Origin: a virus
Direction: 5' to 3' (one strand)
Length of the DNA stretch: 64,000 nucleotides
IMG/VR virus record: IMGVR_UViG_3300047362_000477
Span: 1-64,000 of that record
Under the pieces are notes generated by a model. It searched no databases, had not been told where the DNA came from, and worked only from the letters and a program-made list of their open reading frames with translations. Of this stretch, positions 23,332 through 31,240 are shown one piece after another. Within the stretch, counting starts at the first letter, position 1. Each line of letters opens with the position of its first letter. The translations under genes were made by a program, and so were the position numbers.

Positions 23332-23886
23332 ATGATTTACATAGCATCAATTTTATTATTTTTATTAGCGGTAATATCTGTATATGCTCTTATAAAATCT
23401 AAGAGTAATTTAGTAGCACTATTTTTCTTAATTCCAATTATATTAAGTTCTAGTATTTACACTGGTTATTCAATATATGTTTTACAAGGAACACCAATTA
23501 ATGGATTGCCAGAAGGTAAAGTAGAACTAATATGGGCAGAAATGCAAAAGCCAGATATAGTATTCTTAGTTAGACATGAAAATACTCCTACACCAAAATA
23601 TTACAGAATTCCATATACTAAAGAAAATGCAAAATTGCTATCAGGATTAAACCAACAAGCATCTCAAGGGCGTCCACAAGAAGGCGAATTTAAACCTAAA
23701 GAAAATAGTGGAACTAGAATAGAAAACCAAGATGTCTCGTTTGACAGAATTAAGCGAGAACCACTGCCCCCAAAGAAAAACGCCCTTAAACTACAGGGCG
23801 TTGATCAAGGAATCATAAATAGCATTGATAACAATAATGGTTTTGTCAGAGGCGAAGCACCATTAAGTTACAATTCACCTAGATGA
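23332..23886 (+). CDS. third membrane protein of the proton-channel cassette
   Basis: A 184-residue protein. Two membrane helices (about 2-20 and 27-50) precede a segment likely outside the inner membrane (KVELIWAEMQKPDIVFLVRH) and a Pro/Lys/Asn-rich disordered tail from about residue 110. It begins one base after the ExbD-like stop and overlaps the ClpP-like gene by 4 bases. No family is recognised. By position it is probably a third component of the same envelope machine. Confidence 0.6.
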   Translation: MIYIASILLFLLAVISVYALIKSKSNLVALFFLIPIILSSSIYTGYSIYVLQGTPINGLPEGKVELIWAEMQKPDIVFLVRHENTPTPKYYRIPYTKENAKLLSGLNQQASQGRPQEGEFKPKENSGTRIENQDVSFDRIKREPLPPKKNALKLQGVDQGIINSIDNNNGFVRGEAPLSYNSPR

Positions 23887-24443
23887 AAAAATACGATCAC
23901 TATACAGTATCAGATAGAGTTGACGCACATTTACACGACAATGATATTCATTATTTGACTGGAGAAATTACCAACGAAAATGTTACTGAAGCAATCAAGT
24001 GGATATTATCAGCTAATCTAAATAAAAAACCAAAACGTACATTAAAATTATACATCAACACTTATGGTGGAGATCTATATGAAGCATTTGCATTAATTGA
24101 TATAATGAAGAACAGTTATCATCACGTAAGTACTATTGGTATTGGTGCAGTAATGAGTGCAGGTTTATTAATTTTTGCTTGTGGTAAACAAGGCGAAAGA
24201 TACATTGCCAAAAATACAGGTATAATGAATCACCAGCATTCAGATGCAATGGAATCAAAAATGCATGATATGAGATCACAGATGAAAGAAAATAACAACT
24301 GTGAAATGAGATGTTTAAATCTTTTACGTGAGGCAACTGGTATGAGTTTAGCAGATGTACGTAAAAAACTAAACACACCAAGCGATCAATACTTTACAGC
24401 CAAGCAAATGATTGATAATAAGCTGGCTGATCACACACTTTAA
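23883..24443 (+). CDS. ClpP-like serine protease (second copy)
   Basis: A 186-residue ClpP-fold protein: TYGGDLYEAFALIDIM (60-75), nucleophile Ser92 in GAVMSAGLLIF, His117 or His119 in MNHQHSD, and SDQYFTAKQMIDNKLAD for the late Asp region. The oxyanion motif reads TYGGD instead of NSPGGS. It is more compact than the copy at 16299 and lacks that copy's Pro-rich front. The two might form a mixed barrel or serve different roles, such as head maturation and host take-over. It ends the proton-channel operon. Confidence 0.82.
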   Translation: MKKYDHYTVSDRVDAHLHDNDIHYLTGEITNENVTEAIKWILSANLNKKPKRTLKLYINTYGGDLYEAFALIDIMKNSYHHVSTIGIGAVMSAGLLIFACGKQGERYIAKNTGIMNHQHSDAMESKMHDMRSQMKENNNCEMRCLNLLREATGMSLADVRKKLNTPSDQYFTAKQMIDNKLADHTL

Positions 24444-24457
24444 TCAAACTATTTTAC

Positions 24458-24486
24458 TTGACAAACAACAAATCATAAAGTATATT
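24458..24486 (+). promoter_or_regulatory. sigma-70-like promoter
   Basis: TTGACA (24458-24463), a 17-base spacer and TATATT (24481-24486). It lies just after the second ClpP-like gene and starts a transcript with an unusually long leader, about 145 bases, before the ATG at 24638. Confidence 0.75.
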
Positions 24487-24491
24487 ATAAC

Positions 24492-24637
24492 AATATTCCA
24501 GGCAATACGGAATCACTGCCCGACTTGTACTAGCAAGTGAACACTACAGGCAGTCCAGCGATAATATCAATGGTAATGGGCCCACATCTTGTGAGGTGCA
24601 TCATGGCAGTATTGTACAAACCATAGGAGACACTAGT
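24492..24637 (+). promoter_or_regulatory. long structured 5' leader, possible regulatory RNA
   Basis: No gene is convincing in this stretch. ACTGCC (24515-24520) can pair with GGCAGT at 24549-24554, enclosing a hairpin ACTTG-TACTAG-CAAGT. The same ACTGCC can instead pair with a second GGCAGT at 24605-24610 close to the ribosome site. CACA-TCT-TGTG near 24582-24592 is a further small stem. Two competing partners for one strand is a layout used by riboswitches and attenuators. I do not recognise a known class. Confidence 0.4.
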
Positions 24638-25465
24638 ATGTCTATCACAAATAAAAAAAATCCAAGTGCAAAAGATGTGCTTGACGCAATATCAAAAATC
24701 AGTTCAAAGAATAACAATTCAGCAGTAACAGTTCAGCTACCAGGAGGGCCTGCAACATTTAAGCCTCATAATCCATTTATAGAGGAAGACAGAGATCCCT
24801 TTCAAGATCAAACTCAATTACCTATTACTAGTTTACAAGCTCTACAGTTAGCAACATCAATGTTTAATGCAGGTGCAGATAGAGAAGAAATAGGTGAAGC
24901 TATAACTGAAGGTAAGATGCCCAAGTTATCTGAAGAAGATATAAAGCAAACAGAAGAAACTTGGAAACATTATGCCACTTCATTGTTTCAGACTAAAATG
25001 AAGGCACCAGAAGAAATGAGCGAATATCAATTAGCATTGGCAAAGTATCTTGCAGTTCAAGATAGACCAATGGAAGCTCGTTGGGTTGGACTTTGTGTAA
25101 CTTTACCAAGCTTCAGATATGTTGATTTAACAAAAAGTAGGCTAACACATATGGGTTGGTCGGCTCCAGAAGATCTTGAGGTTACTGAAGAAACCATATG
25201 TAAACTAGCACCAGCAGAAACATATATTGAAAAGAATAGAAATAAAAATGTAAAGCAATATTGTTGGATGCTTCCAAGAGGTGATGAAGAACACCAAACT
25301 ATAATTAATTTTCCTGTAGATAGAGAAAATATGTCAAATACAGTAGCCTGGGATAATATATTTAAAAAGCCTTTACTTGAATGTAGAATCAAAGGACAAA
25401 GTCGTTATTTTCTACCAAACTTTCGCAGTATTCAAGTACAAGAATTTGTAGAAATTTTAAATTAA
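24638..25465 (+). CDS. hypothetical protein
   Basis: A 275-residue soluble protein. I use the ATG at 24638, which has an AGGAG site, rather than the GTG at 24596 inside the structured leader. The start is Ser/Asn/Lys-rich. The middle is helical and acidic (ITSLQALQLATSMFNAGADREEIGEAI) and the end contains beta segments. No family recognised. It is a single-gene unit with its own promoter, long leader and terminator, which suggests tight control or high expression. Confidence 0.65.
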   Translation: MSITNKKNPSAKDVLDAISKISSKNNNSAVTVQLPGGPATFKPHNPFIEEDRDPFQDQTQLPITSLQALQLATSMFNAGADREEIGEAITEGKMPKLSEEDIKQTEETWKHYATSLFQTKMKAPEEMSEYQLALAKYLAVQDRPMEARWVGLCVTLPSFRYVDLTKSRLTHMGWSAPEDLEVTEETICKLAPAETYIEKNRNKNVKQYCWMLPRGDEEHQTIINFPVDRENMSNTVAWDNIFKKPLLECRIKGQSRYFLPNFRSIQVQEFVEILN

Positions 25466-25472
25466 TTTTAAA

Positions 25473-25496
25473 GCCCTTGTTCTGCAAGGGTTTTTT
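25473..25496 (+). terminator. intrinsic terminator
   Basis: CCCTTG (25474-25479), loop TTCTG and CAAGGG (25485-25490), followed by six T. It sits 8 bases after the stop of the 24638 gene and is one of only two clear intrinsic terminators in the window. Confidence 0.85.
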
Positions 25497-25510
25497 CTTG
25501 ACTAAAAAGG

Positions 25511-25539
25511 TTGACTTTTCGATCAAGATATCTTATTAT
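25511..25539 (+). promoter_or_regulatory. sigma-70-like promoter with AAGATATCTT operator
   Basis: TTGACT (25511-25516), a 17-base spacer and TATTAT (25534-25539). The palindrome AAGATATCTT (25525-25534) starts 8 bases after the -35 and shares its last T with the -10. This geometry is the same as at 61492-61520 and 63240-63268. Confidence 0.75.
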
Positions 25540-25569
25540 ATATGTATAGTTAGAAACAAGGAGATGCAT

Positions 25570-25755
25570 ATGGGTTATTATATTTTACCTACATTAGATC
25601 GAGTAAAGTACCAGGAACGTCCTGGTCTTGAAGGACCTTTTCAAACTAAATCAGGTCAGCCAGTTTACTACGATCCTAAAGAAGGAAAATATTATAATCC
25701 AGATCAAGACACTTACCTTACATACGAAGAGTGGAAAGCATTAGACAATGAATAA
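25570..25755 (+). CDS. hypothetical small Tyr-rich protein
   Basis: A 61-residue protein. I use the ATG at 25570 because AAGGAG lies 6 bases before it; ATG 25564 is the alternative. The repeated Tyr/Asp/Pro segment (PVYYDPKEGKYYNPDQDTY) recalls short tyrosine repeats such as OCRE-like motifs, but the match is loose. It overlaps the SprT-like gene by 8 bases. Confidence 0.55.
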   Translation: MGYYILPTLDRVKYQERPGLEGPFQTKSGQPVYYDPKEGKYYNPDQDTYLTYEEWKALDNE

Positions 25756-26212
25756 TATTGAAGTAACAGGTGGAATAAAATCTCAACGTGATAAAGTTGA
25801 AAGTATGGTTCAGTTCTGTATTGAAAAACTTATGCCACGTATGCGAACCCTTGACATAGATATTCGTCTTAAAAGTATCAATGACGCAAATGGTTATTGT
25901 ACAAAATTAGCTGACACAAAGAATCCACGTGAATTTGATATTGAAGTAGATTATAAATTAAGTATGAGACAAATACTTGAAACTGTGGCACACGAAATGG
26001 TACACGTTAAACAGTATGCTCGTAATGAGATGTGTGATAGTAATACTTTTCACACTAATAAAACATCATGGAAGTCAACTAGTGTTTGTACTAAATCAAC
26101 TGAGTATTGGGATCTTCCTTGGGAAATAGAAGCACATGGTCGAGAAGTTGGATTGTTTATTCGTTGGGCACAGGCTAATGGCTATGCTAATACAAAGTGG
26201 GCCAATATTTAA
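25748..26212 (+). CDS. SprT-like zinc metalloprotease
   Basis: A 154-residue protein. LETVAHEMVHVKQYARNEM (78-96) contains the HExxH zinc-protease motif (82-86), and PWEIEAHGREVGLFIRW supplies a later Glu/His that could complete the site. This fits SprT/Spartan-like or related phage metallopeptidases, some of which clear DNA-protein crosslinks. No C-terminal zinc ribbon is present. It is the last + strand gene before the long - strand island and its stop overlaps the convergent gene by 4 bases. Confidence 0.75.
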   Translation: MNNIEVTGGIKSQRDKVESMVQFCIEKLMPRMRTLDIDIRLKSINDANGYCTKLADTKNPREFDIEVDYKLSMRQILETVAHEMVHVKQYARNEMCDSNTFHTNKTSWKSTSVCTKSTEYWDLPWEIEAHGREVGLFIRWAQANGYANTKWANI

Positions 26213-26439
26213 TCGCTCATTTTTTTAACAAAATATTCCCATTCTGAAAATAGAGTTACTCTTATCCAATTATGTCTAGGATCAACACTAGTTAGATACC
26301 TTTCTATCCAGTACCAGCTAAACCAAACAATTTTACCACTAGACATTTTTTTTGGTAACCATGCAAACTTTTTTGTTGGTTCCATATTTGTTGTCATTCT
26401 AAGTGGTGTATTAGTTAATACCTTTTTTAAATGTTTCAT
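26209..26439 (-). CDS. hypothetical small protein at the end of the radical SAM island
   Basis: A 76-residue protein starting inside the end of the 26411 radical SAM gene (29-base overlap). A longer frame from 26514 is possible but less likely. The sequence is basic and Trp-rich (KFAWLPKKMSSGKIVWFSWYW) and ends in a charged strand. Its family is unknown to me. As the last gene of a polycistron of about 19 kb it may still belong to the pathway. Confidence 0.5.
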   Translation of the reverse strand: MKHLKKVLTNTPLRMTTNMEPTKKFAWLPKKMSSGKIVWFSWYWIERYLTSVDPRHNWIRVTLFSEWEYFVKKMSD

Positions 26440-27595
26440 CGCCTGGAAATAATGGCATCTGAGTGCCTGGTTTACGTTTTGGTATTTTACTATCAGCACT
26501 TGATACACAAGCACCAGTAGTACATTTTACAGGACCATCAAATAGTTTGAATCCTGTTTCAATGTTTCCTAAAGGCTGATCGTGACAGCTATAACTTCTT
26601 TTAATACTACCATCTGGTTCACGTATAATAATTGATCTATATCCACTACTACATTCCCAACCTTCAAACTTATTAAAATTAAAAGCATTAAATCTTTCTG
26701 CTTGATCCATATACCAAGGACTGCCTTCTTTATCTCTAAACTCAATTTGCATATGCCATGGCACATCTGCACTTTGTTTTCTATAATGATCGTCTTTATC
26801 AATTTTAAAATTAGGTTTAGGTCTTACAACTAATTGTCGTTGTTGTGCTTTAGCTTCTGTATATGCTCTTTGTGGCATTCCATTATAAAGCCTTTGTTTC
26901 ATTTCATCTGTATAGCCGTCTACAATTTTACTTGCAGTAGGATCTGATTGAGGTTTTAATGTAACATTAATTCCTTGTTCATGAAAGAACAATGCATTTT
27001 CCCAATCTCTTTCAAACCATTCTGGAACCATAACTTGATTAATTGTAATTTGTACATCATGTTCTTGACAAAATATAAGTTTATCAGCAAACGCCTGCAT
27101 TTTTTCTTTTGAGTCAACGTGCTCTGTATGCAAACTTGCAGTAATACTTGCTCTATGAAATTTACTTGCATAATCAACATATGTTCCAAACCATTTCATA
27201 TTACGACTACAGTTTGAAGTCATATGTACACTTGTATAATTTGTATTGTGTGCATCATCTGATAGATGCTTCATTATATCTAAATAGCCAGGGTGGAATG
27301 TTGGCTCACCTCCACTTAAACTAAAATGAAAACTATTGAAGCCACGTTCACGAGCTTGACGTTTTATTTCATCTACAGTTTTTAAACAAAGTTCTGTAGG
27401 TCTATGATCTTTTCTATCGCTTCTAGCATAAGGCCAACAGTAACTACATTTGTAATTACAGAATCTTCCTAGTAGCCAACTAACAGTAAACATATCTCTA
27501 TACAACATTGTACGTTGACCTACTCTAACTAGATCATTATACGGTGTTGCAGTAAAATCGTATTCACTCCATTTTAAGTCTTTATCTTTACTCAC
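26411..27595 (-). CDS. radical SAM enzyme with Cys-rich C-terminal domain
   Basis: A 394-residue protein. GRFCNYKCSYCWPYAR gives Cys46, Cys50, Cys53 (CX3CX2C), and FSLSGGEPTFHPGYLD is the SAM-binding GGEP segment. A C-terminal domain with EGWECSSGYRSIIIREPDGS, SYSCHDQPLG and KCTTGACVSS looks SPASM/twitch-like, holding one or more extra Fe-S clusters. That domain closely resembles the free-standing protein at 29144-29545. Unlike most island members it lacks the N-terminal FCxLP/CC module. It overlaps the upstream 91-residue gene by 8 bases. Confidence 0.88.
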   Translation of the reverse strand: MSKDKDLKWSEYDFTATPYNDLVRVGQRTMLYRDMFTVSWLLGRFCNYKCSYCWPYARSDRKDHRPTELCLKTVDEIKRQARERGFNSFHFSLSGGEPTFHPGYLDIMKHLSDDAHNTNYTSVHMTSNCSRNMKWFGTYVDYASKFHRASITASLHTEHVDSKEKMQAFADKLIFCQEHDVQITINQVMVPEWFERDWENALFFHEQGINVTLKPQSDPTASKIVDGYTDEMKQRLYNGMPQRAYTEAKAQQRQLVVRPKPNFKIDKDDHYRKQSADVPWHMQIEFRDKEGSPWYMDQAERFNAFNFNKFEGWECSSGYRSIIIREPDGSIKRSYSCHDQPLGNIETGFKLFDGPVKCTTGACVSSADSKIPKRKPGTQMPLFPGDETFKKGIN

Positions 27596-27863
27596 TGTCG
27601 TCCTCTCCTAAGATATGGATAGTACCACATCCTCTACATTTACAAGTAGTTTTTGACATTTTTAATATCATACAACATTGTTTCATTTTTCTTTTATTTG
27701 TAAAATAAAAGCATCTAGTATTCCATTCCCAATAATCAGTAACATCTTGTGACCACCATGCTTTTCCTTTTTTTCCTAAATTTAGTTCTAAATACTTTTC
27801 AAACCAATCTACAGATTTATCTTTTTCGTCCATATGATAGTTTACTAAAATTCTATGTTTCAT
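27588..27863 (-). CDS. small Cys-rich protein
   Basis: A 91-residue protein. The N-terminal half is mixed (LVNYHMDEKDKSVDWFEKYL) and the C-terminal half has CCMILKMSKTTCKCRGCGTIH, a cluster of six Cys that could bind zinc or an Fe-S cluster. It lies between two radical SAM genes and overlaps both, so it may be a partner, carrier or modified substrate. No family recognised. Confidence 0.55.
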   Translation of the reverse strand: MKHRILVNYHMDEKDKSVDWFEKYLELNLGKKGKAWWSQDVTDYWEWNTRCFYFTNKRKMKQCCMILKMSKTTCKCRGCGTIHILGEDDSE

Positions 27864-29154
27864 CTATTTGATCCAACTTATTATTAAACTTGCGATATTG
27901 TTCATATTTTTCATCATGCTTATTATTCTTAATAGCAGTTTCTAACCAACTAATAGCTCCATTGATGTGAGTTTCTAACATAAACCTTCTAGGAGTATTG
28001 CGTCTATCCTGGTGGTTTAAGCTGTCAAATACCCGTTTTAAGCCGTCTATTCCTGTTTGGAGCTCTGTAGGGTGCTGAACGTTTGCATGAAGGAAATCTG
28101 GCCATTGTAGACGGCTAGTATGCCAATGAATACCAAGTTCAAATACAATAGCTTCAGCAGTCTCGCCAAGCTCTTTTGCATTCATGCCACTAATGCAAGT
28201 AGTACCTTTTATAACATCTAGGTTATCTAATTCTGATTTACATAGTTCTATGTTTGATTTTAGCAAATCCCAATCGCTTTCTCTTCTTATACGTTCATTT
28301 AATTCTTTATATCCATCTATACTAATAGTTAGTTTAATGTTTTTAAACTTTTTCCATATATCTATAATATGCTTTTTACCTAACTTCATAATACTTAAAT
28401 TGGTACTATATTTTAATGTAACTTTTTCTGGATTAGGTACTGCTTCTAAAACTCTATAATGAATGGGATCCATAAGTGGCTCCCCTCCAGCAAATTCTAA
28501 TTCTTCAACGTGTTCCATTAATCCTATTAATTGTGAAATAAACTTCTCATCTCTTTCATATAGATTCATAACACGTCTTTTATACATATCATTCTTTTCT
28601 ACAATATCGCCTATATATTCTTGATCACCTTTGCCATAAAATTCTTTAACTTTATCCCAATCTTGCATCCATTTAGAACTATCTTTTGGCCAACACATTC
28701 TACATTTAAAATTACATACATTTGAAAGTTTTAGTTCTAGTAAAGGTATATTAAAATCAACTTCTCTATGCTCTAAATACTGTATTACATTTTTTCTTGT
28801 TGTCTCTTGGTCCATTGTATCTGTAATTCTATTTAATCTTAGACTAACAATATCCTGTGCTTCCATTTTCCAGCAATTTCTACATTGTGGTATTTTTTCT
28901 CCTAGCAATAATGAATCTCTAACCTCATTCATATATTCGCCATTCCAGTATTCTTTTAAATCAAAATCTGGATCACTTACATTTGGATTTCTTCCATCAC
29001 GTGGAGGTTGTCCTCTACAACATAGTTTTATTTCTCCTTGTGGCATAGTGCTTATATGATTAAATGGTAGTGGACAAAATGTAGATTTATCAACAGGAAG
29101 TTTTCCTATCTTGCCTATGGCTCTTTCGTAAAACTTTATATAATTACTTTTCAT
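27853..29154 (-). CDS. radical SAM enzyme, island type
   Basis: A 433-residue protein in two parts. The N-terminal module has FCPLPFNHISTMPQGEIKLCC (Cys27, 45, 46) and IPQCRNCW (Cys91, 94). The radical SAM core starts at LKLSNVCNFKCRMCWP (Cys147, 151, 154) and has LEFAGGEPLMDP further on. The front module recalls a SPASM/twitch cluster domain placed at the N-terminus instead of the C-terminus and should bind at least one more Fe-S cluster. The substrate is unknown. It overlaps both neighbours by about 10 bases. Confidence 0.9.
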   Translation of the reverse strand: MKSNYIKFYERAIGKIGKLPVDKSTFCPLPFNHISTMPQGEIKLCCRGQPPRDGRNPNVSDPDFDLKEYWNGEYMNEVRDSLLLGEKIPQCRNCWKMEAQDIVSLRLNRITDTMDQETTRKNVIQYLEHREVDFNIPLLELKLSNVCNFKCRMCWPKDSSKWMQDWDKVKEFYGKGDQEYIGDIVEKNDMYKRRVMNLYERDEKFISQLIGLMEHVEELEFAGGEPLMDPIHYRVLEAVPNPEKVTLKYSTNLSIMKLGKKHIIDIWKKFKNIKLTISIDGYKELNERIRRESDWDLLKSNIELCKSELDNLDVIKGTTCISGMNAKELGETAEAIVFELGIHWHTSRLQWPDFLHANVQHPTELQTGIDGLKRVFDSLNHQDRRNTPRRFMLETHINGAISWLETAIKNNKHDEKYEQYRKFNNKLDQIDET

Positions 29155-29545
29155 TTTTGTAATCCTTTAGAAGAGAATCTAACTCATCATCAATAGCGTC
29201 TTTTGAATGTTTTGATTCGTGTCCTATTCTAACTCTGTCAACGTGTTTAGGTAATGCTTTAGTTAATTGCACATCTGCCGCACATACACAACTTGGTTTA
29301 GTACACATTATAGTTTCTTCAGGCATTTCAAAACCATCATATATATTTCCTAGCTTACCTCCAACCTTACATATAGCTCTATATACGTCACCGGTATTGC
29401 TTATGGTAATGTTTTGTACACCTGCCCAACATTCCCAACCACGAAAGTCATTTAGTTCTTTGGCCATAATATTGTTAACATTATCTTCTTCACTTGTTCC
29501 ATCTTTGTAATGTACAATAATATTTTTAAAGTTATTAATTGCCAT
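29144..29545 (-). CDS. free-standing SPASM-like domain (tail 1)
   Basis: A 133-residue protein without a radical SAM core. FRGWECWAGVQNITISNTGDVYRAICKVGGKLGNIYDGF followed by MCTKPSCVCAAD aligns by eye with the C-terminal domain of the 26411 enzyme (EGWECSSGYRSIIIREPDGS, LGNIETGFKLF, CTTGACVSS). It therefore looks like the detached cluster-binding tail of a radical SAM enzyme, probably the core at 30524-31240, which ends early. Its ATG lies inside the last codons of tail 2. Confidence 0.65.
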   Translation of the reverse strand: MAINNFKNIIVHYKDGTSEEDNVNNIMAKELNDFRGWECWAGVQNITISNTGDVYRAICKVGGKLGNIYDGFEMPEETIMCTKPSCVCAADVQLTKALPKHVDRVRIGHESKHSKDAIDDELDSLLKDYKNEK

Positions 29546-29915
29546 CTAAATGTTCCTCTGTTTCAGCTCTACCGTATCCTCTGTCTGTTTCTTTGTAACC
29601 TGTGCCTGGTGTAGTATTATTTTTCTTACATAATTGTAAACACGGACTTGGTAAATCTAATGTTTCATGCCCATCTAATATTGCTTTAAATACATCTGAA
29701 TCGTATATTTCTTGCATTGTACTAATTTTTATATTTAACTTTGCAAGATTTAGACCTTTTTGTTCACACCATTTTTCTAATTTTTGCCAGTTAAGGCGCG
29801 AACCATAAAAGTTACAAGGTCTCACATCACCAGTAGCACCTAATTGAATATTGTTTTTAATCATATTATCATCGTGTGTACATCTTGGTTCTAAGGCTGG
29901 GTTAATCTTATACAT
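29535..29915 (-). CDS. free-standing SPASM-like domain (tail 2)
   Basis: A 126-residue protein. EPRCTHDDNMIKNNIQLGATGDVRPCNFYG and LPSPCLQLCKKNN resemble the C-terminal Fe-S domain of SPASM-type radical SAM enzymes. It begins at an ATG 8 bases inside the end of the core at 29908-30531 (ATGTATAA overlap), so core and tail are almost fused. A frame slip at the overlap would give one continuous enzyme. An upstream in-frame start at 29957 lies within the core gene and is less likely. Confidence 0.6.
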   Translation of the reverse strand: MYKINPALEPRCTHDDNMIKNNIQLGATGDVRPCNFYGSRLNWQKLEKWCEQKGLNLAKLNIKISTMQEIYDSDVFKAILDGHETLDLPSPCLQLCKKNNTTPGTGYKETDRGYGRAETEEHLDGN

Positions 29916-30531
29916 ATGGATTATCCTCGCCTTTTTGAATTCCGTAATTATCTTCACCTCGCAAACTTACTACAGGATTAAATCTATCAAATCCTAAATC
30001 CATTGCCATTTGCCTAGCCGTCTCAACTTGATGTTCATTGTATTTAAAAATTAACATTTTCCATTCTAGTCTGGGTCTTCTTTCTTTTGGTATACTAGTC
30101 ATCCATTTTACGCCAGTCATTATTTGTTTCCACTTTGCATTTATTCTATAGATATGATTAGTGTCTTCTAACCCATCTATGTTAAAAACAAACTCACAAC
30201 GTTTCCAAGATTGTTCAGCGGCTTTTTGCCAAAACTTTTCTGGTTTAGCACTACCATTTGTATGTACTTGTGTCCACTTATCTCTTTCAACAAAATAACT
30301 CATAATTTCTAAAAAATCTGGATGATATATTGCATCACCATAACAACCACAAAATGTATATCTTTTAAAATTTGTAGTATCTGCTATATTAAATAATAAT
30401 TCTTTATCTAAATGTCCTGCGTCCCATATACCACCATGATTTATATCTTTCATTCTTGAACAAGCTGGACATTGTAAAACACATTTACTAGTTATTTCAA
30501 TTTCTAATTTATCATCTGGTTGATTATGCAT
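29908..30531 (-). CDS. radical SAM core without C-terminal domain (core 2)
   Basis: A 207-residue protein. ITSKCVLQCPACSRMKD gives Cys17, Cys21, Cys24. FCGCYGDAIYHPDFLEIM takes the GGEP place with GCYGD, HTNGSAKPEKFWQKA follows, and FNIDGLEDTNHIYRI is the barrel's fourth region. Sequence and segment order are close to the full-length enzyme at 43307 (GNWGDPMMHP, HTNGSMRGEKFW, FAVDGLEDTHHIYRR). It stops where that enzyme goes on into its SPASM domain; the missing part seems to be the next gene. Start chosen at the ATG overlapping core 1. Confidence 0.8.
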   Translation of the reverse strand: MHNQPDDKLEIEITSKCVLQCPACSRMKDINHGGIWDAGHLDKELLFNIADTTNFKRYTFCGCYGDAIYHPDFLEIMSYFVERDKWTQVHTNGSAKPEKFWQKAAEQSWKRCEFVFNIDGLEDTNHIYRINAKWKQIMTGVKWMTSIPKERRPRLEWKMLIFKYNEHQVETARQMAMDLGFDRFNPVVSLRGEDNYGIQKGEDNPYV

Positions 30532-31240
30532 TTTCTCGTAACCAACTTTCTTCTTCAGGACTATAATACTGTCCTGCAAATTTAATAGTTTCTTCGTGTA
30601 AAGGATGTTGTCCTAACATACCATCACTGTGTGGTTTGTTCCAACCTGTTCTATCCATATTGACTCTTGGTCTTATTTTACGAATAGTATATTCAACACC
30701 CATATCTTTTAATTCGTCTGTTATCTCAATCCATTTATCTTTCATTCCAGGTAATGCCATAATATGAACGTGCATACCTTTCCATTGATCTTGTTCTCTA
30801 TACTTTTTAATTTCTTCCCACATACCTCTTACATTGTTAATTACTTTTTCATGATATGCAAATTCAAAATGATAGCTTATAATCATATAATGTAAATATG
30901 GCAATGCTTTTTTATATATCTTTGGAGGAGGACTTCCATTGGTTGTTACACTACATCTGTATACACCATTTTCTCTAGCATACTTTAACATATCAACAAA
31001 CCTTGGATTAACAAATGGCTCACCGCCTGTAAAACTTATTTTTATTTTTTTACCTTTTGATGCTTCTACAATTTTATCTATAGTGGAGGTGTATACTTCC
31101 CAAGGCATAGAATCACTTGTAGCATCATGTAGTTCGTTACCACAGTAACTACAATTATAATTACAACGTTTACCTATGTTCCACTCAACTCTTAAAAGTT
31201 CATCTTTAGCTGGAAAGTTATCTTCAATACCTACTAGCAT
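30524..31240 (-). CDS. radical SAM core without C-terminal domain (core 1)
   Basis: A 238-residue protein. WNIGKRCNYNCSYCGNEL gives Cys26, Cys30, Cys33, and ISFTGGEPFVNPRFVDML the SAM-binding strand. CSVTTNGSPPPKIYKKAL and an HFEFAYHE segment follow. The N-terminal FCxLP module is absent and there is no C-terminal cluster domain. The matching tail may be the protein at 29144-29545, separated by core 2 and tail 2. Its last codons overlap the ATG of core 2 by 8 bases and its start overlaps the next upstream gene by 7. Confidence 0.85.
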   Translation of the reverse strand: MLVGIEDNFPAKDELLRVEWNIGKRCNYNCSYCGNELHDATSDSMPWEVYTSTIDKIVEASKGKKIKISFTGGEPFVNPRFVDMLKYARENGVYRCSVTTNGSPPPKIYKKALPYLHYMIISYHFEFAYHEKVINNVRGMWEEIKKYREQDQWKGMHVHIMALPGMKDKWIEITDELKDMGVEYTIRKIRPRVNMDRTGWNKPHSDGMLGQHPLHEETIKFAGQYYSPEEESWLRENA

